Shown: piece after piece, positions 31,340 through 42,390 of the stretch | Numbering within the stretch: position 1 is the first letter of the stretch | Layout: each line of letters begins with the position of its first letter | Origin: Agapetus fuscipes | Lineage: Eukaryota > Arthropoda > Insecta > Trichoptera > Glossosomatidae | Direction of reading: 5' to 3' | Length of the DNA stretch: 64,000 nucleotides | Assembly (NCBI GenBank): GCA_951799405.1 | Contig: OX637342.1 | Coordinates: 2,046,001-2,110,000, forward strand | Program-made: the position numbers and the translations under genes | The notes under the pieces: model-generated | The model's input: the letters and a program-made list of their open reading frames with translations, nothing else | What the model was told of the DNA's origin: nothing | Database searches by the model: none

Positions 31340-31686
31340 GTCCGGTCGATAGCTCAGGTGGTAGAGTGCTTGCATTCCATGCCGTGAGCTCGGGTTCGAA
31401 TCCCACCGAGCGCGAGGGTGTCAGAAATGATTTCCCGTTTCGGTGTTTATTTCAAACCCCAAAATAAAAATACCGGCAAGGTTTACTCAGCCTTCACAAG
31501 AAATGAGTACCAGCTCTCTCGGGAGCTGGGAAACCCCCACTTCAACTGAAGTGGTTGGCGTAAGGCCGGCCCCCTTACCTGTAAAATAAATAGGTTCAAC
31601 TCGCCACATGCGACCCCTTCGGGGATAACGCGGCAAGAAGTTACACTGTATGTGTAGCTTAGTTGCGTTTTTTGTTTTTTTTTGCG
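31340..31686 (+). repeat. SINE family A, full-length copy with 9-bp TSD
   Basis: The direct repeat TTGCTTGTA flanks it exactly (31331-31339 and 31687-31695), so the borders are sure: it begins GTCCGGTCGATAGCTCAGGT and ends after the GTAGCTTAGTTGCG-T-rich tail. A- and B-box promoter elements are intact (TAGCTCAGGTGGTAGAGTG; GGTTCGAATCC). This is the best reference copy of family A in the window. Confidence 0.9.
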
Positions 31687-31695
31687 TTGCTTGTA

Positions 31696-31893
31696 TTCCT
31701 TGACTTAGAGGTTGGTATGAGGCTGACATCCCAAACTGTAAAAAATAGTTCACTTTAGTTCCATTTGAGATCGGGTTTTTTATTGTAGGCCCACATGCGG
31801 CATGTGTGAGCGCGAAATTATGCGTGTCTGCTTGTGGGAATGCATTTAATATGAATCTCAAAGGATACATATTATTATCTTTGCAACTTAGAT
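31696..31893 (+). repeat. R1 repeat as LINE 3' UTR, internally deleted
   Basis: Starts TTCCTTGACTTAGAGGTTGG and ends TTTGCAACTTAGATTTAGAT. The central block around TTTCAGGGAAGG is deleted. Confidence 0.85.
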
Positions 31894-31989
31894 TTAGATT
31901 TTTTTTTAGACTTCATTTTAAAGTATCAAAAGCCTTCTCATCGTTATTTTTTTTATACTCGTCTTTCATGTTACCATAACAATAGAAAC

Positions 31990-32077
31990 AAGATCCCGAA
32001 TCGCTACATGCGCCCTTTTTGGGGATAACGCAGGCAAGAAGTTACACCATACGTGTACCTTAGTTGCGTTTTTGCGT
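31990..32077 (+). repeat. SINE family A, 3' fragment
   Basis: CGAATCGCTACATGCGCCCT, GGGGATAACGCAGGCAAGAA and TACGTGTACCTTAGTTGCG match the family end. A LINE fragment begins about 75 bp downstream. Confidence 0.7.
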
Positions 32078-32149
32078 ATAACCTTTTCTGTTCCCTGCTA
32101 CTTTTCATCACCCCAATATCTTCATCATCAGACATGGTGCCTATCCAAA

Positions 32150-32515
32150 AGAGATAAACGGAGACTAGAGGCTTTCGAGATGTGGTCATATAGAAGACTA
32201 CTAGGAATTTCCTGGAGAGACCACACTACAAATCAGGAGGTTCTCCAACGGAGGAGGAAGGCATCTGCTCAGAACTTTGTCCGAAAGGCGTGCAAGATGG
32301 ATCGACCCTGTAATACGAAAAGGAGGTCTCTTGTATGCCATAATGGCCTAATGGAGGGGATGACCAAGGGGACGCCCACGCCAAGAATACCTGGATGACC
32401 GGTTGGCGCTGCTCATCATATGCAGACCTTAAAAAAGCCGCACAAGACAGGGAAGAATGGAGGAGAAGAATGAAAGAAAATGCTGCAAGCCAATCCCAGG
32501 ATTGTAACTAGAGAA
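32150..32515 (+). pseudogene. LINE 2 reverse transcriptase C-terminal fragment
   Basis: The frame reads RRLEAFEMWSYRRLLGISWR, then DHTTNQEVLQRRR. After a frameshift near 32310 it reads IRKGGLLYAIM, then GRPRQEYLDD further on. The pattern EMW.YRR.L.ISW.D..TN.EVL is the usual post-RT tail of several insect LINE families, and it differs from the LINE linked to R1. Broken by at least two shifts; non-functional. Confidence 0.7.
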
Positions 32516-32811
32516 GAAAAATAATATCTTCATCCACAGTACTACACACCCTCTTAAAATGGCTGGAACAATACGACGCAACGCAAAAACATAGAGCAGA
32601 GAAAGCTGGATCTGTCTCTGAGGAATCCGCGTGTAATTGGGTTACCTTTATTCATCTTTTTACGCACTTTTTATTGGACACGATCTCGCCCACCTGCGCC
32701 GCATCAGCGGTACGTGAAGGGAGTAGGAGGAGGGGGTAACCTGAAGGAGTAAGCCCGACGGCCTTGGCTTATTATAGGGGATCAGAGACAACGCCTAGTT
32801 TGCTAACGCTA

Positions 32812-33075
32812 TTTTTCTTTAAGGAATTCTGTGCGGGAGGCTCCCCAATTTTTGAAAGTATTGGGGGTCTATGTCACCCTGGAAGGGTGCCGCAGAGGTG
32901 TTGCTTGTGTTGTTGCTTCTGTCGTGAGGCGTTGCAAGGTAGCGGCGATTGATGTTGGTTTAGAATAAAACCGGATTAAATTGGGAAGGGAACACTGATA
33001 CTGACAGATTATTCTATAAACGGGCATTTTGGCAGAGGAATGAGTCATAAACCCGCCTAGTTCTCATAGTTTTGA
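32812..33075 (+). repeat. Interspersed repeat family E, long copy
   Basis: TTTCTTTAAGGAATTCTGTG, GGGGGTCTATGTCACCCTGG, GTGCCGCAGAGGTGTTGCTT, AACCGGATTAAATTGGGAAG and CTCATAGTTTTGAGATC all recur in order at 59140-59410. The short frame at 32764-32952 is a shadow. Confidence 0.75.
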
Positions 33076-33514
33076 GATCGAATGCAAACGGATGAAAAGT
33101 TAAAAAAAAAAATCATTTTTTTTTATTTAATGTACTAATATGTTTGTTAAAAGAATTGCAATTGTCATTTATTGTTTTAATTTACTGTACAAAAAGAAAA
33201 TACGTGATTGTTTGGTTATTAAGTATTTTTTCTTCTTTGAGAAGTTTGCGAAAGCTATTAGATTTTTTCTGAAGACGTTGATTTTTTTTTAATTAATCAG
33301 TAAACTTACTTGAATAATTTGTCCTAATTTATGTATAATGCGATTTTATGACTTAGTATATCGGCAAATAAACACAAATTTAATCTCCATATTTTCTTTT
33401 ATAAATTTTCAATATAACAATCTTAAAATGTCGGCATTGAATGAAATGAAACTGAATGAGTCCTTTTTACTTTTGCATCATAAATTTTCATTTTTTCTTA
33501 ATGGATTGTACATT

Positions 33515-33775
33515 AATTGGGTCTGTAGTATATTGGTTTACGATTTGGACTCCAAATGCAGTTTTTAATTACCTCCAAAGAAAAAAACATGAATTTTTAG
33601 TCAGTTTAGCATAATCTGGTAATCAGAGAGGCACGATTTTAATTCCCAGCTGAGGACAAACTAAAATATTTGATTGTCAAGTTTGATCTTCGAAGGGTTC
33701 AAAAAATTATCTGCCCGTACCAAAGACCAGTCAATAATGAAAAATAGCGCTCACGAAAAATTGAAAATAATATCC
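33515..33775 (+). repeat. SINE family B, strongly diverged
   Basis: Shows a GTAGTATATTGGTTTACGAT head, then ATTTTAATTCCCAGCTGAGG, ACCAAAGACCAGTC and AATAGCGCTCACG, in family B order with an insertion in the head. Confidence 0.45.
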
Positions 33776-34055
33776 ATGACTGAATTATCAAATACCCATA
33801 TTATAAGGAAACATTTTAGATCAATCTGAATGAAAGTCGTGTTGTTTACGTGGTTTTGTTCACAACAAGGTCTGAGACGCGTCCTACCCAGTACGCGTGT
33901 GCCACAGCGATGTGTTTAACTATTCACGAGGCGTGTTCTGGAATCACGCCCCGAATATATTTCTGACAGTTTCCGAGTTGCGCGAATTGCGTGGCGGTGA
34001 TACAACTGCCATGGTGGCGTTCACTAACCGGGAACAAGTACTCGCAGAGGGCGCA

Positions 34056-34312
34056 TCTAATCTAATCTAATCTAATCTAAGTTGCAAAGATATGTTACAT
34101 TGGAGATTCACATTACATGCATTCTCACAACCAGACACGTACAAGTTCGCGCTTGCACATACCTCATGTGAACCTACAGCATAAAAACCAAATCTCAAAT
34201 GGACATACACCCTGCAACTCTTGCCGTCCTTCCCTGTAACAGGGGTGACATTGGCAAAGTGAACCATTTGTACAGCATGGGTGGTCAGCCGCATACCAAC
34301 CTATATGTTATA
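34056..34312 (-). repeat. R1 repeat with (TCTAA)n tail, minus copy
   Basis: TCTAA is repeated four times at 34056-34078, then GTTGCAAAGATATGTTACAT. The 5' boundary AACCTATA lies near 34305. Same subfamily as 13435-13690 and 53373-53619. Confidence 0.85.
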
Positions 34313-34331
34313 ATATATTTAAAAAAAATTA

Positions 34332-34656
34332 GACGCAACTAAGCTACACATATCTATAGTGTAACGTCTTGCCTGCGTTATCCCCGAAGGGGTCGAATAT
34401 GGCGATTCGGGACCTATTTATTTTTACAGGTAAGAGGGTCGGCCTCACACCAATCACTTCAGTCGAAGTGGGAGTTTCCTAGTTCCCGAGGTGGCTGGTT
34501 CTCATTTCTTGTGATGTCTGAGTACACCTTGCCGGTATTTTGGGTTTGAAGAAAACACCGAAACGGAAAATCATGTCTGACAATCTCGGTGGGGATCGAT
34601 CCCATGCTCTCAGCATAGAATGCAAGCGTTCTACTATCGCTAGCTATCGACCGGAC
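34332..34656 (-). repeat. SINE family A, near full-length minus copy
   Basis: From ACGCAACTAAGCTACACATA (3' end) to AGCTATCGACCGGAC (5' end). The head keeps GGGATCGATCCCA in place of the normal B-box, so the internal promoter is weakened. Confidence 0.85.
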
Positions 34657-34806
34657 TAGCGAATAAGCAGCACAATATTCTTTCCAATGCATCAGAGCTA
34701 TGTTTTTACTTATTTACTTAATTCAGAAATTTGAAAAAAAAAATCTCAATTCAGAATGATTATAGTTCAGTTGAAAAATACAATCAAAGGCTTAAAACAG
34801 AGGTTC

Positions 34807-34905
34807 TCACACTTTTTTTCTCATAGATTACTTCCAAAATTTTGCTGATTTTTTATTTTCGGTAGACCTCCTGTAAACGTTTTCGGTTTCAGTTACGGAT
34901 ATGCG
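34807..34905. mobile_element. One-ended hAT-like terminus
   Basis: CAGAGGTTCTCACACTTTTT followed by a CATAGATTACTTCC motif is the common left end of hAT elements with a CAGNGGTTCTCAAACTT consensus (compare 56224). No matching right end was found, and the MITE at 34911 lies directly after it. Confidence 0.4.
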
Positions 34906-34910
34906 GTGCT

Positions 34911-35138
34911 TTCTTAGACATTTTAGTCGTCCGTTGAGCCCACGCTTTGACAAACTAATAATGTATTTGTATGAAGACCTGGCAATCCAAGATGGCTGCA
35001 AGTGAACAGCTGATTTATTTTCATACAAATATTATCAAAATTCGGTAGGTAAGAATAACCGTGGTGGTGAGACTTTCAGGCCAGGCATCATTAGTTTGTC
35101 AAAGCGTGGGTTCAACCGACGACTAAAATGTTTAAGAA
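34911..35138. mobile_element. Palindromic MITE family F, complete copy
   Basis: The left arm TTCTTAGACATTTTAGTCGT ... CACGCTTTGACAAACTAAT is mirrored by the right arm ending ACGACTAAAATGTTTAAGAA. Arms are ~50 bp. The right flank begins TA and the related copy at 14151 begins TA, consistent with a TA target. 228 bp, non-coding. Confidence 0.7.
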
Positions 35139-36479
35139 TAGCCCCGATGTAGATTGAGACATTTATTTTCGATATGTGACACTGTCAAAATCCCTAATGG
35201 GGAGGGGAGAGAGATGGCTACGGCTATTTATAATTTTTCGAGGATCTGCAGACTCGTCAACTCCAAGGTCGTCCTCTTGATATTGATGTGATGACATCGA
35301 AAGTGCTCGAAGAAATAAATCAACTCGTGAAGAAAAACTTTGCGTTTTATTTCTACATTATTAATTTTGTAAGAATACAAAAATGTATTTTAACCAAAAA
35401 CTCGTTGTTACTTTTCTCAAAATTTTCAACAAGTAAATGTGTGTATTTTTTACTGTTATTTAAAAAGAAAGACACTAAGGCCTCAAAACCATACAAAATT
35501 CGTCCTTACTCCTGTGCAATTCAGACACACATACAAATCTACCATCTATCATTTGTCCTTGGTTTACATACATACAATGCGTGCGTGCGCCGTTTCGTAC
35601 CATTGTTAAAAATAAACCTATTGACCCACTTCTCCTTGAGAATAGACACCAAATTCACAGTATCCAACAACACTGAAAAACTTAACCATTGCATTTACCA
35701 AGAAATGTATGAAAACTAAAGCAGTGCCTCTATTGAGTGTTTTGGTTTCTTTATTTTTTTATAAATACGAAATGGTAGAGTTTATACTTGGGGTAGGGTA
35801 ATTTATCATCCTATTCTGATGCTGAACAAGTTCCGGATATTGGCGACTCAAATACACAAATACTCCGTGTAAAAAAATATACTGTATTACAGCGTTTTAC
35901 CATAAATGTGTGGTAAATAAACCTTCAATGTAAGCGCTGCTTTAGTTTTCATATATTTTTTGGTAGGCTCTGTGCTAAGTTTGATTTACAATACGCCTCT
36001 TGTGGATCCTATGTAGAAATCCTGGAATCTTGTTATTACTTGGTAGTCACAATTGGGCGCCGATGTCGTGGCAGACACCTGAAAAAATAAGAAAAAAGAA
36101 AGTCAGAAAAATGTGGATGGATTTTGATAGAAAAAAAAAAAAATAGAGGGCATAGTGAGATGGAGCAGATCCAGGAGGTTTGTTTTGAGGTAATATCTCC
36201 AGAATTAGTCAAGAAACTCACACACATGGTAGCAAATGAAATGCCAATAGGTCAACGTCCAGCTGGAAGATTTTATAAAATGTGAAAAGATGGCTGGACG
36301 TCCTCATCTCAGGATTCATGAGCTGATATGATTTTTTTTATGAACCACAGATTTAAAAGTCCTCTCAAGAAAAATACGAAGATGTAATATGTTTTAAATT
36401 GCAGTGCATATGGGTAAAATGAGTGACATTGTGAAAGAATGGATTGATATGTTGAGTCAAAAGAACAAAATTTTAGTTA
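35139..36479. other. No certain gene; one coding-like snippet
   Basis: At 35234-35340 a frame reads FFEDLQTRQLQGRPLDIDVM, then TSKVLEEINQLVKK, which is more protein-like than the rest of the region. Its continuation (to 35719) becomes AT-rich and low in sense. It could be a transposase or exon remnant; I cannot identify it. Confidence 0.3.
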
Positions 36480-36716
36480 AAATCTAAATCTAAGCTGCAA
36501 AGATATACATCATTTAAGATTCATATTAAACGAATTCCCACAAACACACATGTATAAGTTCGCGCTCGCACATTCCGCATGTGGACCTACAATATAAAAA
36601 CCCAATCTCAAATGAACATAAGCCCTGCAACTCTTGCCGACATTAGCAAAGTGAACCATTTTTTACAGTATGGGTGGTCAGCCTCATACCAACCTATGAG
36701 TCAAGTTAGATAGAAG
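36480..36716 (-). repeat. R1 repeat, minus copy
   Basis: AAATCTAAATCTAAGCTGCA to CATACCAACCTATGAGTCAA. A short deletion removes part of the CCCTGTTTCAGGGAAGG block. Confidence 0.85.
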
Positions 36717-37690
36717 AAATAGGTTCCCATATATTAACGAAGGTTGACTTTTGTGTGTATGTTTTTGTAATTTCCTTTTAACAAAACTTCTACACAGCCT
36801 CTAAGCTTTATACTATCTCCATAAACAAAACTTTGCTACCTCCATACGTATCCAATCTTGAACGGGACCAATTTTGCATCAAAGTATGGACACGTAAATC
36901 TTTTAGCGTCTGCAATAAACTCTCTCTCATTTTCTCTGCAGGTCATAAAGAAAACACAACCTTCGGCATTCTTCCCATAAGAACCACTTTGCCATGAAAA
37001 TGCATGCCACGGAAGTGGGACCTTAGTATGCTTTCCTCTCAGTATAAAATTTAACGCAAAAACTCAACCGTAACGTTTACGCGGAAATGTTTTAAAACTA
37101 AAACTACCACTAGAGTAACTGTTTTATTTTACATCCATTTTTGGGTGAGCTGTAAGGGTGAGTATATTTTTTTAGTATTATACTCGGGCTACGATAAAGT
37201 GACAAAATTCTCCGCCCTACACCCCGTCGAGCTTTTATACCAATTTTCTGCAACATTTTATTTTGCTACAATAGGACAAAAGAGGAGAAGAAAAAACAAC
37301 TTTTTCTCTTCATTTTTTTGTTTGTATACGACCTAATTTTATACAATTCCCTGACAATGCACCCTTGGGTATTGTGAGGGATGACTTATGGGTCGTCTGC
37401 AAAACTGGATTTGTTTAATTGATGGCAAATTCTAGGGTAAACCACGGGAATGGACGTCTTAATTGTCTGGTCTCCAGGTACTCCTATTTGAGCAATTCAA
37501 TTGCACGACAGTTGGATGTCTCTTTTTGAATGTGTCATAATAAATTTTGTGTGTAATTGCTTGATTTTGCCAAACCAGTTTTCGAGGAATTATTTTGAAA
37601 GTGAAGAAATTGAGGCAACCCTGCAGAGGCTCGGAACACCCCTAGAAGATGTGCGATAACGGTATAGTTACTGTTTATGTTACTTTTAAG
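36717..37690. other. No gene recognised
   Basis: Low-information frames only and no repeat family found. Confidence 0.3.
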
Positions 37691-37691
37691 T

Positions 37692-37856
37692 ATTCCTTGA
37701 CTTATAGATTGGTATGAGGCTGATCACCCATACTGCAACAAATGTAGACTCATGCAGCATTTGTAAACACAAACTTACACGTGTCTTTTTGTGAGCATCC
37801 ATTTAATTTATGAATTTTAAATGTTAATATATCTTTCTAACTTAGATTATAGCTTA
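37692..37856 (+). repeat. R1 repeat, plus copy with central deletion
   Basis: TTCCTTGACTTATAGATTGG to TTTCTAACTTAGATTATAGC. The middle (GGTTCAC to GTAGG) is deleted. Confidence 0.8.
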
Positions 37857-37984
37857 ATACTCTTCTTCTTTCTCTTTCTGATTTTTTTAATATTCGCACC
37901 TATTGAAAATCTGTGTCTATTTAACTACAAAGAGTAACTGGCACGCGTATCTAATAACAAAACTGCTAAAATTTATTTAGTACC

Positions 37985-38172
37985 TATTCAAGATTCACAT
38001 TTAATCTATGCTCACAAGCAAACATGTTGATGTGAGAGCTTACACATTACACATGGGTAATACCCAAGCCTCACATGAAAATAAATCTTCAAATTTTCCA
38101 CATAAAGGGCATTTACAAAAGTGAATCAATTTTTGGAGTACCTTGGGGTGGTCAGCCTCATACCAACTGTTC
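37985..38172 (-). repeat. R1 repeat, diverged minus copy
   Basis: CAAGATTCACATTTAATCTA, CTCACAAGCAAACATG and GGTGGTCAGCCTCATACCAA mark it; the terminal tail is lost. Confidence 0.7.
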
Positions 38173-38775
38173 ATAAAATACCTAGTAGTAGGAGTATGGA
38201 ACTGAAGAAGAAAAGCGTTGTACAAACAGAGGTGGCAATAGTTAATCAGAGACGCCAAGAGGCAAGAACCATCACGATTTTGTCGTCCCCATGATGAATT
38301 TTATACTCTTCCGCCTGCTTAACTAGATCTTATTTTTGATACCGAAGTGACTATCTTTGTGAATAAGGCACAATGCAATTTTACCCAGTTTTTATAAAAA
38401 AAATAAACAATTCCAAGAATTCAGTCTCAAGGTGCTTCCAGATACCAATTTTCTTTATAATTCGACCGGTTACCGGATTTCGCGTGACTATCAAATGTCG
38501 GATATAGCCAATAATAGTGAGTTGGATACAAAACTTAAATATTTCATCGAAAACACTTATCCATGGTTTGCTAAGTTATAACAATCACGCTATTTTGGCC
38601 TAACTACATATATAGATTTTGTTCGGTGTAGTATATTGATAATTATTTTAAAAGTTCTCGTCTTCAACTTAGGCCCGGTATTCACAACGTTAGCAAAGCG
38701 ACTTTATACCGAATAAAAGAGAAGCACTTATGTCTATTGTGTGGGTAGTTTCTTAAAATCAGTTTTAAGTCACAT
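38173..38775. other. No gene recognised
   Basis: AT-rich unique-looking sequence. Confidence 0.3.
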
Positions 38776-38776
38776 A

Positions 38777-39085
38777 ACCGGTCTGTAGTCCAGGTGGTAA
38801 CACTTCGGACTCGTAACTGGAAGGTCGTGGGTTCGTACCCCGGCGGAGCACAAAAAATATACCATTTATATTTTCAAATTTGCTCTTCGCTGGGTTGAAA
38901 AATTCATAAACCTTTACCAAAGACCGGTCATCAAAAGGTCCATCCAGCCTTACAACAACTGGGTCTTGCTTGAGAATTGGCGCCTTCTACAGCGACGACC
39001 AAGCTCGCAGAGGGCTCTTGAGGTGTGATACACACAAAAACAGCGCTCACCAAATAAATCAGCCTAATTTAATTTTAATTTTTTA
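38777..39085 (+). repeat. SINE family B, full-length copy
   Basis: CCGGTCTGTAGTCCAGGTGG head with GGTTCGTACCCCGGCGGAGC, the complete body, GCTCGCAGAGGGCTCTTGAG and the CCTAATTTAATTTTAATTTT tail. Confidence 0.85.
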
Positions 39086-39434
39086 ATAAGCTAACGTAGA
39101 AAATAGCGGATCTTGAAGCATCTTTATTCACCAATAAGGTTTTGGATTTTTAACCGGCTTTTAAAGTCCATTTTGTCATTCCAAAAAAAATAGGTTTGAA
39201 TGTGATTTTTGGTTTAGAAAATGTTATATATTTTCAATATAAAATTATATTATTAAAAAAAGCTAGCCTTTGGAGTCATTTTATCTTTATAATAAAAATT
39301 TAACATTTTGTTGTAAGCACTTGTACAGCCTAAAGTTTGGATACGAGTTTTTCCTTTTATATAATTTGATCATAATTTATTTAAAATGACAACCCTGCTA
39401 TGATTATTTATTTAAAATGAAAACCCTGCTATGT

Positions 39435-39600
39435 GGAGTTTTCGTGCTCCCAATGGGGATGGTTCTCATTTCTTGTGAAGGTTGAGTAAACTTTTCCGGG
39501 ATTTTTATTTTCAGTTTGATAATTTCAGACATCCTTGATGGGGTTCGAACCCTAGCACTTAATCGTTGGATGCAAGCGCTCCACCAACTGCACTTTATAC
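39435..39600 (-). repeat. SINE family A, 5' half, minus copy
   Basis: GTTCTCATTTCTTGTGAAGG, TTGAGTAAACTTTTCCGGGA and GGGGTTCGAACCCTAGC are the reverse complement of the head and first body blocks. The 3' half is missing. Confidence 0.65.
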
Positions 39601-39703
39601 TAAAGTGATTACAAATATATTATATTGATCGGTCTGCGTTCTTTGAACCCTAAAATGTAACATTGAAGGCTTTGAATCGTGATATAATGGCCAGGCATAT
39701 TAA

Positions 39704-39820
39704 GGTGGTTACATTTTTAATCAATCATTTGAAACAGCGGCCATTTAAAAGCGTACCTCATTAATTACACGTGAAATGAACTTGAATAATGTGCGGAGCC
39801 GTCAATCGTTAGTAACCACC
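39704..39820. mobile_element. 117-bp MITE with TTAA target
   Basis: The ends GGTGGTTAC and GTAACCACC are perfect inverted repeats flanked on both sides by TTAA (39700-39703, 39821-39824), the target of piggyBac-type elements. No coding potential. Confidence 0.6.
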
Positions 39821-39904
39821 TTAAATCCTAAAGGGGTAACAAAACAGCCGACCATCTAGAAGACAGAGTAATATTAAAACTAAAAAGGTGAACTAAAAGA
39901 TACC

Positions 39905-40020
39905 TTACTTTAAAAAAAATAGATTTGTGAAGAGGAATGCAGTTCACCAACCTATTTTGCTAGGCCAGAAACAGGTATTAACGTTATCAATGAATAATCT
40001 AAGCGCTTTAGGCTTACACG
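39905..40020 (+). repeat. Interspersed repeat family D, short copy
   Basis: AAATAGATTTGTGAAGAGGA, GTTCACCAACCTATTTTGCT and AGGCCAGAAACAGGTATTA are shared with 43478-43704 and 48842-48985. Confidence 0.6.
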
Positions 40021-40029
40021 GCCGGCTGA

Positions 40030-40130
40030 TGATGCTGGAGATGTGTTTTCTAGGATCTGTTGCCGTGGTCTATGGGAGCTGGAGCATCCGGACATTTCCC
40101 CCATGTCTACGATGGGCTTCTTCAGTGTAG
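40030..40130 (-). repeat. Penelope-type end with hammerhead-like motif
   Basis: On the minus strand: CTGAAGA (40125-40119), an unpaired A, stem II GCCCATC..ATGGG, then GGAAATGTC in place of GAAACGTC, and the conserved trailer GGATGCTCCAGCTCCCA. Core positions are intact up to stem II; the step after it is altered (GAAAT with an extra G). Confidence 0.5.
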
Positions 40131-40169
40131 AGTATGATGATGAAGATAATCTTGAAGACGGTTTTCATC

Positions 40170-41435
40170 TCTCCAGAGCTATGATTTATGTTGGGTTCAC
40201 TTAAAATAAATTTTGTTGAATTTATTTCATGGTGTTTTTTTATACAAGTTGATTACAAATATGGTTCACTCTGTAACTTCTGTCTTGTCGGTTTCGCGGC
40301 TCCACAGAACCGAATCCTATATTTATATGTGACTAAGACCTATTCTCGCGTGTTCGAGACCAGACAATACGCCTGTAGAATGGATGTTACCAGAGAGTGC
40401 GAGAAGTACCAGCAATGCAAAGTTTCTACACTCACGTCTACACACACACATACACAGCAAGTAAGTTCGCCTAGGCACACAATCATAACAACACACCGGC
40501 ATGAACCTTAACATTCGTAACTGTATGTAGGTATAAAATAAACTGGTACAAAAAGGGTTTGAGCATATTTCGATAACGACAGCCTATCATATTATATATG
40601 TAAGAACCGACGAGTTTTTTTAACCCATCGTACGTTAAATTGGTATTTAGAAAACCCTTGGTTCTAAGCCGGAAAGACCCGCGAGTCAAAGTTGATGTAT
40701 GCGCGGTGCCTTATATTTTGTAGGAAGCAAGCATTTCCATTTGGAAGGCCCCTGGCGACGAATTATACTAATGATGCATCTCTAGTCCGGTATAGGACCT
40801 TCTGTTAACCCTGCTATCACCACGTCGTACATTAAAAGACAGTCTTACAATTGAGGCAAATTTATCATGTTTCATACTTTGCGCTCTGCCGAAAATTTTG
40901 CCCGAACAATGGACGATGAGCTTTTGTGCAAGTTTGCAACAGTTTTTGGTGAGCGTGCTTTTGCAGTAGTGCCTCTAACGGCATGAGACCAATTGCCACC
41001 TGTCGTTTGAGAGATCGCCGGCAGCAGTCATTTTAAGAGACGTCTCAAGACCGATTTGTTCACCGAAACGGATATCGATCATCATAACTGAATAACTCGT
41101 AATTTTAAGTCGAAAAACTATTTCATTCGATTTTTTCGTTATTTTTTCTAATTAAAACAATCATCGCTACGAATCATCGTCAGGAACTTTTGGGGCTCGA
41201 TTTTGCTTGTTGCATTGACCAAAGTAAATAAAATAAGGGTTATAGAAAAACCCATAATTAGACATAGTCATCCTTTGATTTTTCTTAAATTTTATAATAA
41301 GCCAAATGTTCTAGACATTTTTTTGCTCATGTACACAAAGTACGATAAATGTTTACATACTTGTCAAGCATATTTTTTTAATTTTAGCTCCTGGGGTAGT
41401 TTTGTACCCCATCATCTTATTTAGGGTTTTAGGAT
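40170..41435. other. No gene recognised
   Basis: Contains overlapping short frames on both strands at 40188-40690 without domain features, and a short CACACA tract near 40440-40460. Confidence 0.3.
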
Positions 41436-41439
41436 CTCT

Positions 41440-41520
41440 AAAGCAACCCTGCGGCGCCGAGGATCTCTGACGTTTCGGCCGATGTTGTGTGTCGCCGGCC
41501 CGAAGGCCGTTTAATCATTC
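41440..41520 (-). repeat. GC-rich GAAACGTC-containing repeat remnant
   Basis: The minus strand reads ATCGGCCGAAACGTCAGAGA preceded by GGCCGGCGACACACAAC. The GAAACGTC step resembles the Penelope hammerhead end, but no CUGANGA is present. Confidence 0.3.
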
Positions 41521-41699
41521 CGACTTTTCTATTACAAAAGGAATGGCGGCAATGTTCATGTGACCGTTTAATTATAATGAAAATACTCAAGCGTGAAGTT
41601 AATGGGTGAGCCTTGGAGCCATGGAAACATATTTCACTTATCCAAAAAGTCCAATTCAAATTATTATGAATGTGTTTTTTTTTTTGTACATATTATGCA

Positions 41700-41782
41700 A
41701 TACAGCAGAAGGCTCAGTTAGTAGAACGCAAGCATTTAAAACAAAACCACTTGAGTTCAATTTCTCCCAAGGTGTAAGATAT
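41700..41782 (+). repeat. SINE family A, head fragment
   Basis: AGGCTCAGTTAGTAGAACGC, GAGTTCAATTTCTCCCAAGG then TGTAAG are the head and start of the body. R1 sequence follows at once. Confidence 0.5.
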
Positions 41783-42190
41783 CTGTAATCTAAGTTGCAA
41801 AGATAAATTGATATTCAATATTATGCGGCTGATCACCCATGCTGAAGAAAATGGTTATTTTTGCCAATGTCACCCCTGTTTCAGAGAAGGTTGGCAAGAG
41901 TTGCAGGGTGTATTTTCATTTTAGGTTTAGGTTTTTATGTTATAGGTTCACATGCGGCATGTGCAAGCAGGAACTTAAACCTACGTGTCTGCTTGTAAAA
42001 ATGCATATAATGTGAATCCCCAATGTTGCCCAGTGTTGCCCCAATTATATTGCCCACATGCAAATACGTTTTAGTTTTTGCTTACGTTTGCTTCATGTTT
42101 AGTTAGGAAATGAGACTCAAAACTCATATGAACATAAATGCTTGCCAATTTTCTCTGCAACAGGAGTAACATTCACAAAGTGCACCATGA
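41783..42190. repeat. R1 inserted into an older inverted R1 copy
   Basis: A minus copy begins at 41783 (GTAATCTAAGTTGCAAAGAT), is interrupted by a plus copy at about 41818-42033 (ATGCGGCTGATCACCCATGC to GTGAATCCCCAATG), and resumes at about 42045 (CCCACATGCAAATACG) to 42190 (AACATTCACAAAGTGCACCA). Confidence 0.7.
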
Positions 42191-42300
42191 TGCTGGAGAT
42201 TTGCATTCCGGGATCTACTGCCATTGTATGTGGCAACTGGAGCTTCCAGACGTTTCGATTATGTTTACGATGGGCTTATTCAGCGTAAAAGTGAAATGTA
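42188..42300 (-). repeat. Penelope-type end with mutated hammerhead
   Basis: The minus strand has CTGAATA (G8 lost), stem II GCCCATCG..CAT, CGAAACGTC and the trailer TGGAAGCTCCAGTTGCC. Same subfamily as 40030-40130 and 10637-10800. Confidence 0.5.
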
Positions 42301-42390
42301 GATGATCTTGATGAAATTGTGACTTAACTCTTAAAAACAAATCCTATTCAAAGTGAACCATTTTTTATAATTATGTGTAGTCAGTCATAT

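Larger units (their letters stand above)
31131..31893 (+). mobile_element. 5'-truncated LINE 3' end interrupted by SINE A
   Basis: LINE C-terminal codons (31131-31249, stop TAA) read IQSHNK then ACMKKVMTLDEMKEV and KKWRLICN, matching the other LINE copies. The UTR follows, then a SINE A insertion with a TSD (31340-31686), then R1 (31696-31893). It starts only 38 codons before the stop, so truncation is severe. Confidence 0.8.

Noticed and set aside
41440..41520. Further hammerhead ribozyme
   Set aside because: GAAACGTC is present, but no CUGANGA core or matching stem II could be found.
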